A stretch of DNA of 64,000 bases, taken from Alcanivoracaceae bacterium. GTDB lineage: Bacteria; Pseudomonadota; Gammaproteobacteria; Pseudomonadales; Alcanivoracaceae. The notes beneath the pieces are model-generated. The model was not told where the DNA came from, did no database searches, and saw only the letters and a program-made list of their open reading frames with translations. The DNA lies in the NCBI GenBank assembly GCA_029210325.1, contig JARGPU010000002.1, positions 224,559 to 288,558 of the forward strand. The letters run 5' to 3'. Below are positions 10,886 to 18,975 of the stretch, piece after piece. How positions within the stretch are numbered: the stretch's first letter is position 1; each line of letters opens with the position of its first letter. Position numbers and translations under genes: made by a program.

Positions 10886-10934
10886 GATACTAAAAAGCCC
10901 CGCATCGCGGGGCTTTTTAGTATCTGGCGGTGAG
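10876..10934. terminator. 28-bp perfect inverted repeat; bidirectional terminator that includes the tRNA-Ser 3' end
   Basis: CTCACCGCCAGATACTAAAAAGCCCCGC-ATC-GCGGGGCTTTTTAGTATCTGGCGGTGAG; core AAAAAGCCCCGC/GCGGGGCTTTTT. Confidence 0.93.
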
Positions 10935-10938
10935 GCTG

Positions 10939-11847
10939 CTATGAGCTCGGCGACTCACCAAACGCTTCGGCTAACGCCCCAAGCATCTCCCGTAAAACCC
11001 CACCTTGCAAAGCAATCCGCGCCATCATCTCGGCCAGCGCATCCTCCTTGTCCACCCCTTCAAGACTCTCCCGAATCACATCGAGCGCCTTGATTCGTTT
11101 GATCTGCACTTCTTCGGTTAGATCAAACTCCAGCTCGTCGCGGAAACTAACATTAAGCTTCACCACCTGCATGCCGGCTTCGATATGGTTGAGGATGTCT
11201 TCCTTGCCCAGATCGAATGAAGTAAAGCGCACACTGGCCGCTTCTTCGCCAGTGCCTTTTAGTTCGCAGCGATCGCCCAGGCCGAAGCCGTGGGGCAGTT
11301 GTTCTGGATGCTTTAGCCATTCGGTCATCAGCATGGCGGGTGAGGTTTCTGCGTCGGCGCGGCTCACCGGTAGGCTACCCAGTGCTTTACGCAGGCAGGA
11401 AATAACCTGCTCGGCACGATTATCAGATGAGCTATCTACCAGAATCCGTTTTGTATTCAGGTCAATTAGAAAACCGATGCGCCGTTGGCGGGTAAAAGCG
11501 CGCGGCATCAGCTCGAAGGTGATTTCATCTTTTAGTGCGGCTTTTTCCTTGCGGCCGGGGCGACGACCATCCCGTGCTTCGATAGCGTCCAGTCGCTCCT
11601 CCAGTTCTTCCTTAATGACGCCACCGGGCAGTAACCGGCTGGTTTCCTGCCAGACGCCATAGAGCAGGTTGTCGGTGGCGTGGATCAGGTTGTCATAGGC
11701 TTTCAGGGGGGCTACGAAGCCGTCCACGTTGAGCTGTTGCTGGCTGATTTTTGGGCAACGCAGGGTGGTTAATTTTTCTTCAAGCTGCTGCGCGGACCAG
11801 GGAAAGGGTTCGGCGCTTTGATAAACACAGAGATTGCGGATCCACAT
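10939..11847 (-). CDS. rdgC: recombination-associated protein RdgC
   Basis: MWIRNLCVYQ, LPGGVIKEELEERL, RRIGFLIDLNTKRILVDSSSDNRAE characteristic of RdgC. Confidence 0.95.
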   Translation of the reverse strand: MWIRNLCVYQSAEPFPWSAQQLEEKLTTLRCPKISQQQLNVDGFVAPLKAYDNLIHATDNLLYGVWQETSRLLPGGVIKEELEERLDAIEARDGRRPGRKEKAALKDEITFELMPRAFTRQRRIGFLIDLNTKRILVDSSSDNRAEQVISCLRKALGSLPVSRADAETSPAMLMTEWLKHPEQLPHGFGLGDRCELKGTGEEAASVRFTSFDLGKEDILNHIEAGMQVVKLNVSFRDELEFDLTEEVQIKRIKALDVIRESLEGVDKEDALAEMMARIALQGGVLREMLGALAEAFGESPSS

Positions 11848-11981
11848 GGGGAGGTAAACCGGGTTGCTGTGGGAGGGTGGCCACCATAAAGGAGTGACGG
11901 GGGTGGCTCAACCACCTTGCTAAAGGAGTGGCTTTAACCGCCAAATTTCTGCTTGGGCAGTGACCTTCTCCGGTTCTGTCA

Positions 11982-12075
11982 CCTGTTCGGGGTTTGCGGG
12001 ACACGCCGTGAACCCATCCCTGGGGGCTTGAGTTCGGCATCCCTGCCTCACACAGTCCCGCAAACCCCGAACAGG
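11982..12075. repeat. MITE/REP-like element: 20-21-bp perfect inverted repeat with nested stem
   Basis: CCTGTTCGGGGTTTGCGGGA (11982-12001) / TCCCGCAAACCCCGAACAGG (12056-12075), enclosing ACGCCGTGAACCCATCCCTGGGGGCTTGAGTTCGGC. Confidence 0.75.
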
Positions 12076-12160
12076 CGCCAGAACCTCGCATCCTGCTTTT
12101 TCCAAGCTTTTGGGCTTCACCCCTGGCCCTCGTTGGCTCGGTGTCTCCCTTAGGCGTGAA

Positions 12161-12220
12161 CGCCACCATAATCCGGAGGGTGACTCAGCGTAGCGGTCAC
12201 CCCGGAGGATTATGGCGGCG
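12161..12220. repeat. imperfect inverted repeat downstream of the dehydratase-like gene
   Basis: CGCCACCATAATCCGGAGGGTGAC / GTCACCCCGGAGGATTATGGCGGCG. Confidence 0.6.
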
Positions 12221-12254
12221 GTTGCGCCCGGGCACGGTGGTGAAGGTGGTGGGG

Positions 12255-13766
12255 TCAGGCTTGCTTGATGCCCGCCAGCTTTCTGGCATGCCACTTTTTC
12301 TTCTCCACATCCATGCCGCGCATAATCTGGATGCGTTGGGCCTGTGGGCTGCCCGCACCGTGCATGGATTCGGTCAGGTAGCCGACAGCATTGCGGCCCA
12401 AAGTCATGTTCTCGATCAGGCGCAGAATGCGCATGCGGTCTTCCACTGGAAGATCGTCGCGGCCCTTGAGGAATTTTTTGATGATCTCACCGGCTTCTTC
12501 GTGCTGATAATCCGCCTCGCTGGGCATGGTCACCATGATGCCGCCGGCCAGATCCTGAGCCAGTCGGGAAATTTCGTAGGGGAAGCGAGTGACGTTGTGC
12601 TTGCACACATTGGCCAGCATTGAGTCATTCATATAGATGCCGCTGGCCAGCTTTTTTGCTTCATGGGAGCTGGCAATTCCGCTGGAGTAAATGGTTTCGT
12701 TGAGGTGCACCATTTCCACCAGCTTGTCACGGATATGGCTGACTTTGTCGAGGCCGTTGTACTCAGCAATGGACGCTGCAGCACCCACCAAAACATCGCC
12801 AAGACCTGTTTTACATACATAGCTGGCGCGATGGTAAGAGGTGAAGCGCGCCACCATGTCCTGGGCGAATTCGTACTCGCCGTCCATGAGGACATGCTCC
12901 CACGGAATAAATACGTCGTCGAAGTACACCAGCACTTCCTGACCGCCGTATTCGGCATTGCCAGCATCAATATCACCGGCTTCCATGGAGCGCGTGTCGC
13001 AGCTCTGACGGCCATAGATATAGGTCAGGCCTTCGGCGTCGCCGGGGATCATGCCAACCACGGCGTAGTTTTTGTCTTCTTCGGTAAGGTTCATGGTCGG
13101 CATGACGCAGATCCAGTGCTGGTTCCAGCCGCCGGTCATGTGTGCCTTGGCGCCACGCACAAAAATGCCTTTGTCAGTACGCCCGGAGACATGCATAAAC
13201 ATGTCTGGATCGGCTTGCTCATGGGGGCGTTTGGAGCGATCACCCTTTGGGTCGGTCATGGCAGCAGCAATCAGGATGTTTTTGCGCTGCGCCTCTTTCA
13301 ACCACTCCATGTAGCGCTGGTGATACTGGGTGCCGTGCTTCTGGTCGATGTCATAGGTGATGGAGTGCAGCACGGAAATGGTGTCCAGCCCGGTGCAGCG
13401 CTGAAAACAGGTGCCGGTAATTTGCCCCATGCGGCGCTGCATCTTGTTCTTCATCACCAGGTCATCCGGAGACTCAACAATATGCAGGAAGCGATTCACC
13501 TGGGCGTTGATCAGAGGTGAGTGGGCAGTAGCCAGTTGCGGGTCCTCAATGGCCAGGTCGTAGCTGGCGCGCAGGGCATTGATCGACGGTTTGATCATCG
13601 GGTGGTCGGCCGGCTCATCAACCAACTCACCAAACAGGAACATCCGGGTGCCACGGCCGCGCAGGCTCTGCAGATACTCCTCACCGGTGCTGATGGTGGG
13701 CATGCGCGCCCAGCGTTCGGCGGCGGACTCTTCTCGGCGGGCTTTGATCGGGGTGACGGCGTTCAT
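12255..13766 (-). CDS. 4-hydroxybutyryl-CoA dehydratase/vinylacetyl-CoA isomerase-like flavoprotein (HpaB superfamily)
   Basis: AMTDPKGDRS, RGAKAHMTGG, ANVCKHNVTRFPYEI; CFQRC (CxxxC) and SYHRASYVCKTG resemble the Fe-S ligands of 4HBD. Confidence 0.8.
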   Translation of the reverse strand: MNAVTPIKARREESAAERWARMPTISTGEEYLQSLRGRGTRMFLFGELVDEPADHPMIKPSINALRASYDLAIEDPQLATAHSPLINAQVNRFLHIVESPDDLVMKNKMQRRMGQITGTCFQRCTGLDTISVLHSITYDIDQKHGTQYHQRYMEWLKEAQRKNILIAAAMTDPKGDRSKRPHEQADPDMFMHVSGRTDKGIFVRGAKAHMTGGWNQHWICVMPTMNLTEEDKNYAVVGMIPGDAEGLTYIYGRQSCDTRSMEAGDIDAGNAEYGGQEVLVYFDDVFIPWEHVLMDGEYEFAQDMVARFTSYHRASYVCKTGLGDVLVGAAASIAEYNGLDKVSHIRDKLVEMVHLNETIYSSGIASSHEAKKLASGIYMNDSMLANVCKHNVTRFPYEISRLAQDLAGGIMVTMPSEADYQHEEAGEIIKKFLKGRDDLPVEDRMRILRLIENMTLGRNAVGYLTESMHGAGSPQAQRIQIMRGMDVEKKKWHARKLAGIKQA

Positions 13767-13991
13767 CGGGCTCTCCGGTTGTTCTTGTGGGCGGGGCAGG
13801 GCTTGTCGACAAGCGAGTGACCCGGTGGTCGCTCCATGTTAGACGGCACGGCGGGGAAGGCAATGTCCTCAGATGACAGCTGGCCTTCTCTTTTGGTCGC
13901 TGGTATTGCTGTTATTGCCGCTACGGGGTCGCCAGCGGGGTGGGGCAATCCGCTATAATCGCGGCCCCAACCGAGCCAACCGGAGCCAGTC

Positions 13992-15503
13992 ATGACGGTC
14001 ATTCGCCAAGACGATGTGATCCAGAGCGTCGCCGACGCCCTGCAGTACATTTCCTACTATCACCCGCAGGATTTCGTTGAGGCGGTGCATGAGGCATATC
14101 AGCGCGAAGAGAGTCCGGCGGCAAAGGATGCCATGGCGCAGATTCTGGTGAACTCGCGCATGTCGGCCATGGGCCATCGACCAATCTGTCAGGACACCGG
14201 CATTGTCACCGTGTTTTGCAAGGTCGGCATGAATGTCAGCTTCGAAGGCGATCTGTCGCTAACCGACATGATCAACGAGGGCGTGCGGCGCGCCTACAAC
14301 CATCCGGATAACGTACTGCGTGCCTCGGTACTGTCCGACCCGGACGGCAAGCGTGCCAACACCAAAGACAACACCCCGGCAGTAATTCATTACGACATCG
14401 TGCCGGGCGACACGGTGGATTTTCAGGTGGCAGCCAAGGGCGGCGGCTCGGAAGCGAAGTCCAAGTTCGCCATGCTCAACCCGTCCGACTCGGTGGTGGA
14501 CTGGGTGCTGGAGCAGGTGCCGAAGATGGGCGCCGGCTGGTGCCCCCCCGGCATGTTGGGTATCGGCATTGGCGGCACTGCGGAAAAGGCCATGCTGCTG
14601 GCGAAAGAATCGTTGATGGAGTCCATCGACATCCATGAGCTGAAGGCCCGTGGTGCGCAAACCCGCTCTGAAGAGCTGCGTCTTGAGTTGTTCGAAAAAG
14701 TGAACGCGCTGGGTATCGGCGCTCAGGGCCTTGGCGGCCTGACTACGGTGCTGGATGTGAAGGTCTATGACACCCCGACCCATGCGGCTAATAAGCCGGT
14801 GGCGATCATTCCCAACTGCGCTGCGACTCGTCATGCGCACTTTGTGCTGGATGGCTCTGGCCCGGCACACCTTGAGGCGCCGAAGCTGGAAAGCTGGCCG
14901 GAAATTGCCTGGGGCAATGACGGCAAGTCGAAGCGCGTCAATCTGGATAGCATTACCCCGGAAGAAATCCAGACATGGAAATCCGGCGATACCCTGTTGC
15001 TGAACGGTAAGCTGCTGACCGGCCGTGACGCCGCCCACAAGCGTATGGTCGACATGATCAATCGTGGTGAGCAGCTGCCGGTGGACTTCACCAACCGCTT
15101 TATTTACTACGTTGGCCCGGTGGATCCGGTCGGTGATGAAGTGGTCGGCCCGGCCGGCCCGACCACGGCAACGCGCATGGATAAGTTCACCCGTACCATG
15201 CTGGAAAAAACCGGTCTGATCGGCATGGTCGGCAAAGCTGAGCGTGGTGACACGGCGATTGATGCAATTCGTGACAGTAAGGCAGTCTATCTAATGGCTG
15301 TTGGTGGCGCTGCTTATCTGGTGTCCAAGGCAATTCGCAAATCCCGTGTAGTTGCTTTTGAAGATCTGGGCATGGAGGCGATCTACGAGTTTGAAGTAGA
15401 AGATATGCCAGTCACCGTGGCGGTGGACTCCAGCGGCGTATCGGTTCATAAAACAGGACCGAAGATCTGGCAGGCGAAGATCGCCTTGAAGGAAGAAGCC
15501 TGA
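13992..15503 (+). CDS. class I [4Fe-4S] fumarate hydratase
   Basis: 503 aa; RPICQDTGIVTVFCKVG, GVRRAYNHPDNVLRASVLSDP, GPTTATRMDKF, C-terminal VAVDSSGVSVHKTGPKIW. Confidence 0.95.
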   Translation: MTVIRQDDVIQSVADALQYISYYHPQDFVEAVHEAYQREESPAAKDAMAQILVNSRMSAMGHRPICQDTGIVTVFCKVGMNVSFEGDLSLTDMINEGVRRAYNHPDNVLRASVLSDPDGKRANTKDNTPAVIHYDIVPGDTVDFQVAAKGGGSEAKSKFAMLNPSDSVVDWVLEQVPKMGAGWCPPGMLGIGIGGTAEKAMLLAKESLMESIDIHELKARGAQTRSEELRLELFEKVNALGIGAQGLGGLTTVLDVKVYDTPTHAANKPVAIIPNCAATRHAHFVLDGSGPAHLEAPKLESWPEIAWGNDGKSKRVNLDSITPEEIQTWKSGDTLLLNGKLLTGRDAAHKRMVDMINRGEQLPVDFTNRFIYYVGPVDPVGDEVVGPAGPTTATRMDKFTRTMLEKTGLIGMVGKAERGDTAIDAIRDSKAVYLMAVGGAAYLVSKAIRKSRVVAFEDLGMEAIYEFEVEDMPVTVAVDSSGVSVHKTGPKIWQAKIALKEEA

Positions 15504-15525
15504 AATATCTGATGAGTAGACAGGG

Positions 15526-16140
15526 ATGAGCAGCTTGCATGATGACACCAGCGAGCTGGCTCAGCTACGCAGTGGTGATGAGGCAGCCTTCGCCAGACTA
15601 GTGCGTGCCCATCACCGTGCTTTACTGGCGCTGGCGCGGCCCATAGTCGGAGAGTCCGAGGCGGCCGAAGTAGTGCAGATCGCCTGGATCAAGGCTCACG
15701 CCGCACTAAAGGATTTCGAAGGCCGCGCTGCGCTGCGCACTTGGTTGTCACGCATTGTTATCAACGAGGCGCGCATGATGCTACGCCAGCGCAAGCGCGA
15801 AGTGTTTCTGGAAGACATGCAGCCACAGGGTGCAGGCCCATTTGTAGACCGCTTCCGCAGTGATGGCCATTGGTCAGCACCGCCGGTGAACTGGCACGCA
15901 GACAGCCCCGACAGCCTGCTGACCCGGGAGGAGCTGGCCGATTGTTTGGCGACCCTACTGGATAGTCTGCCGTCGAATCAGCGAGCTCTGCTGGAGCTGC
16001 GCGACAGTGACGGTGTGCCGTTTGACGAGGTCTGTAACATGTTGGGCGTGTCCGCATCCAATGCCCGGGTATTGTTGCATCGCGCCAGAAGCAGATTGTT
16101 TGCTTTGGTGGATCACTTTGAGGAGACAGGCGAATGCTGA
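15526..16140 (+). CDS. ECF-type RNA polymerase sigma factor
   Basis: Region 2 AAEVVQIAWIKAHAALKDFEGRAALRTWLSRIVINEA and region 4 LDSLPSNQRALLELRDSDGVPFDEVCNMLGVSASNARVLLHRARSRL. Confidence 0.92.
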   Translation: MSSLHDDTSELAQLRSGDEAAFARLVRAHHRALLALARPIVGESEAAEVVQIAWIKAHAALKDFEGRAALRTWLSRIVINEARMMLRQRKREVFLEDMQPQGAGPFVDRFRSDGHWSAPPVNWHADSPDSLLTREELADCLATLLDSLPSNQRALLELRDSDGVPFDEVCNMLGVSASNARVLLHRARSRLFALVDHFEETGEC

Positions 16141-16361
16141 GGTGTCGTGATGTTCCTGCAGAAGCAGAAGTGCTGCTGGACGGCGAGCTCGGCTTTGGCC
16201 GACGGGTGGCGCTACGTTTCCACCTGTTTATGTGCGGTAATTGCAGGCGCTACCTGAGTCAGCTACGCCTGTTACTAGGTGCTGTTCCGCAGATGCACGG
16301 TCAAGCCTCGGACGAGGAGGTGGACCAGGTGCTTGAGCGTTTACACGATCATTCGCACTGA
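16134..16361 (+). CDS. putative zinc-finger anti-sigma factor
   Basis: 75 aa; RVALRFHLFMCGNCRRYLSQL (HxxxCxxC); overlaps the sigma gene. Confidence 0.8.
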   Translation: MLRCRDVPAEAEVLLDGELGFGRRVALRFHLFMCGNCRRYLSQLRLLLGAVPQMHGQASDEEVDQVLERLHDHSH

Positions 16362-16405
16362 AGCCTGTAACAAGAAGGGCGCTCACGCATCAGAGTCTCA
16401 ACCCG

Positions 16406-17086
16406 ATGCAGGAGCTAGCTATGTCACCATTCATCCAGTCGTTCGTCCGCCTTCACTCTCTGTTTGATAAAACCCGCAGGCTTGATTTCCTTGCGCCCTT
16501 GCTGCTGCGCCTGTTTCTGGCTCCGGTGATGATTGCCGCTGGCTGGCAAAAGGCGGGTAGTTTCGAGTCTACCGTAGCATGGTTCGGCAATGACGACTGG
16601 GGGTTAGGACTACCGTTTCCTGCGCTATTGGCGGCACTTGCCATCGCTACCGAGTTGTTCGGGGGCATCTTGCTACTGGTCGGGCTGGCAACACGCTACG
16701 TGGCAGTGCCATTGATGATCACCATGCTGGTGGCGGCGCTTAGTGTGCATTGGCATAACGGCTGGTTTGCAGTGGCGCCGTCCAACCCGGAAACCAGCAT
16801 GGCCAGACCATTAGCAGCATTGGGTATTCCGGCGGCGCAGCGCAGTCTTGAGAACAGTGTCGAAGTGGGTCAGCGCCTGCAGGCCGCCAAGGGCTTGTTG
16901 CGAGAGCACGGTAATTACGGCTGGCTGACAGAAAAAGGAAGTGTCGTAGTTCTGAATAACGGTATTGAGTTTGCAGCGACCTATTTCATTATGCTGCTCG
17001 CACTTTTTTTCTATGGCGCCGGCCGCTGGTTGAGCATGGACTATTGGATTGAGCGGCGTTTTCACTCCGCTACAGAGAGGCAATAA
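16406..17086 (+). CDS. DoxX family membrane protein
   Basis: LLLRLFLAPVMIAAGWQKAGSF, LATELFGGILLLVGLATR; HvfX-like length. Confidence 0.85.
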   Translation: MQELAMSPFIQSFVRLHSLFDKTRRLDFLAPLLLRLFLAPVMIAAGWQKAGSFESTVAWFGNDDWGLGLPFPALLAALAIATELFGGILLLVGLATRYVAVPLMITMLVAALSVHWHNGWFAVAPSNPETSMARPLAALGIPAAQRSLENSVEVGQRLQAAKGLLREHGNYGWLTEKGSVVVLNNGIEFAATYFIMLLALFFYGAGRWLSMDYWIERRFHSATERQ

Positions 17087-17089
17087 CTT

Positions 17090-17929
17090 ATGAAGCTGAA
17101 GTCCTTGTTTATTTCGCTTTGGATAACGTTGCTGGTGCTCGGGCTTGGCCATGCGGGCTGGATGCTATGGCAGCAACCAGCCCATGGGGCGGGTTGGGCT
17201 GTGGTTGTTGCGTTGCTGCCTGCGCTGACGTTTTTCCTGTGGTTGCTGGTGGCGACCGTGGCACGCACCGGCGCTACTCTCTGGCCGTTGACTGCCGGGC
17301 CGCTAATTGGCTTGGTAGCGTGGCTGGTGTCGGATCGTGCCAGCCTGATGCCGCTAGTACATATTCTCGGCACAGGTTTGGCCGGCGGTCTGCTTTACCA
17401 GTTCTGGTATTCGCGCTTTAACCGTGAGCAAAGTGCGGTGCTCACGGTGGGCCAGCGGCTGCCGACACTACAGTTTGCTGGTGCCGATGGCAAAGCGGTG
17501 CGAACTGATGAGTTGGCGGGGCCCCTGTTACTGATTTTCTATCGTGGCAACTGGTGCCCGTTGTGTATGGCCCAGATTCGTGAGGTGGCAGGGCAATACC
17601 GTGAACTTCACGCCCGCGGTGTTACCACCTTATTAGTCAGTCCTCAGCCCCATGAAAATACCAGCAGCCTTGCGCAACGCTTTGAGGTGCCATTTTTGTT
17701 TCTGGTAGATGAGGGTAACCGGGTTGCACGGCAGCTTGGCATCGTCGCCGAGAACGGGTTGCCAGCGGGATTGGAAGTACTGGGGTACGACAGTGATACG
17801 GTAATGCCGACAGTGGTAATGACGAATGCGGCCGGCGAGATTATCTTCTCGGACCAGACAGACAATTATCGAATCCGTCCAGAGCCGGATGTGTTCATTC
17901 GTATTCTTGACCAAGCGGGAGTGGGTTAA
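17090..17929 (+). CDS. membrane-anchored redoxin/AhpC-TSA-like protein
   Basis: N-terminal TM segments, then LLIFYRGNWCPLCMAQIREVAGQY (CPLC active site). Confidence 0.85.
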   Translation: MKLKSLFISLWITLLVLGLGHAGWMLWQQPAHGAGWAVVVALLPALTFFLWLLVATVARTGATLWPLTAGPLIGLVAWLVSDRASLMPLVHILGTGLAGGLLYQFWYSRFNREQSAVLTVGQRLPTLQFAGADGKAVRTDELAGPLLLIFYRGNWCPLCMAQIREVAGQYRELHARGVTTLLVSPQPHENTSSLAQRFEVPFLFLVDEGNRVARQLGIVAENGLPAGLEVLGYDSDTVMPTVVMTNAAGEIIFSDQTDNYRIRPEPDVFIRILDQAGVG

Positions 17930-18972
17930 TGCGGGAAGATGTGCGCGAGTACTATGGTCAGACGTTGCAGAGTAGCAGTGATTTACAGACCAATGCTTGT
18001 TGCGACCAGATTCCGCCAGGCTGGCTTAAGCCTGTGCTGGCCCAGCTGCATGACGAGGTGGTTAATCGTTATTATGGCTGTGGCTTGGTGGCGCCACAGT
18101 TGCTCGAGGGCATGCGCGTACTTGATCTGGGCTGTGGCAGCGGCCGTGACGTCTATGTGCTTTCGGCGCTGGTCGGTGAGCATGGAGAGGTAGTCGGTGT
18201 AGACATGACTCCGGAGCAGCTTGAGGTCGCAGAGCGCCATAAGGAGTTTCACCGTCAGGCATTCGGGCATGGCCAAAGTAACGTCCGCTTTCTTCATGGC
18301 TACATTGAGCAGCTTGATTCGTTGGGGCTGCCGGATAACTACTTCGATATTGTCGTTTCCAACTGTGTTATCAACCTCAGTCCGGACAAGGAGCGTGTCC
18401 TGCGCGAAGTGCATCGTGTGTTAAAGCCGGGCGGTGAGATGTACTTCTCCGATGTCTATGCCGACCGTCGTATTGCAGAGCATCTGAGGCAGGATCCTGT
18501 GCTTTACGGCGAGTGCCTTTCCGGTGCGCTTTACTGGAATGATTTTATTGCGCTATCGAAAAAAGCGGGCTTTGCCGATCCTCGGCTGGTGGAGGATCGC
18601 CCAATTACCATTGCCAATGATGAAATTGCGGCCAAGCTGGCGCCGACCAGATTCTGGTCCGCCACTTACCGGCTGTTCAAGCTTGAAGGCCTGGAGCCTG
18701 CCTGTGAAGATTATGGTCAGGCAGTCCTCTATCGCGGCACAGTGCCCGGTTCTGAGCAACTATTTATGCTAGATGGACATCATCTGATTGAACGGGGCAA
18801 GGTGTTCCCTGTCTGTGGTAATACCTGGCATATGCTCAGTGGTACTCGGTTCCGTGAGCATTTTGATTTTATCGGTAACTTTGACAGTCATTACGGTATT
18901 TTTCAGGGCTGCGGAACCAATGTGCCGTTTTCGGATGATGCCGGTGCTGGTGTCGCCCCTTCTTGCTGTTGA
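17929..18972 (+). CDS. arsM: ArsM-like As(III) S-adenosylmethionine methyltransferase
   Basis: SAM motif VLDLGCGSGRD; Cys in YYGCG (C51), SNCVINL (C146), GECLSGAL (C196); C-terminal VCGNTWHML...FIGNFDSHYGIF domain; CC terminus. Confidence 0.75.
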   Translation: MREDVREYYGQTLQSSSDLQTNACCDQIPPGWLKPVLAQLHDEVVNRYYGCGLVAPQLLEGMRVLDLGCGSGRDVYVLSALVGEHGEVVGVDMTPEQLEVAERHKEFHRQAFGHGQSNVRFLHGYIEQLDSLGLPDNYFDIVVSNCVINLSPDKERVLREVHRVLKPGGEMYFSDVYADRRIAEHLRQDPVLYGECLSGALYWNDFIALSKKAGFADPRLVEDRPITIANDEIAAKLAPTRFWSATYRLFKLEGLEPACEDYGQAVLYRGTVPGSEQLFMLDGHHLIERGKVFPVCGNTWHMLSGTRFREHFDFIGNFDSHYGIFQGCGTNVPFSDDAGAGVAPSCC

Positions 18973-18975
18973 GGC

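Noticed and set aside
10795-10934. tRNA-Ser as an integration site (att) of a genomic island
   Set aside because: The 3' tRNA sequence is repeated only in inverted orientation in the hairpin; no integrase and no direct repeat seen.
11982-12220. CRISPR array
   Set aside because: Repeats are inverted pairs, not regularly spaced direct repeats with unique spacers; no cas genes.
11780-12294. Short ORFs (129 and 124 aa) over the repeat region
   Set aside because: They cross perfect inverted repeats and overlap the start of rdgC or the end of the dehydratase-like gene; no protein-like features.
12663-13520. 285-aa plus-strand ORF inside the dehydratase-like gene
   Set aside because: Shadow ORF opposite a gene with strong family motifs; no domain recognisable.
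12255-13766. 4-hydroxyphenylacetate 3-monooxygenase (HpaB)
   Set aside because: CxxxC pair and the His/Cys motif point to the 4-hydroxybutyryl-CoA dehydratase branch; no HpaC partner nearby.
14259-15038. 259-aa minus-strand ORF inside fumarase
   Set aside because: Entirely antisense to a clearly identified class I fumarase gene; a typical high-GC shadow ORF.
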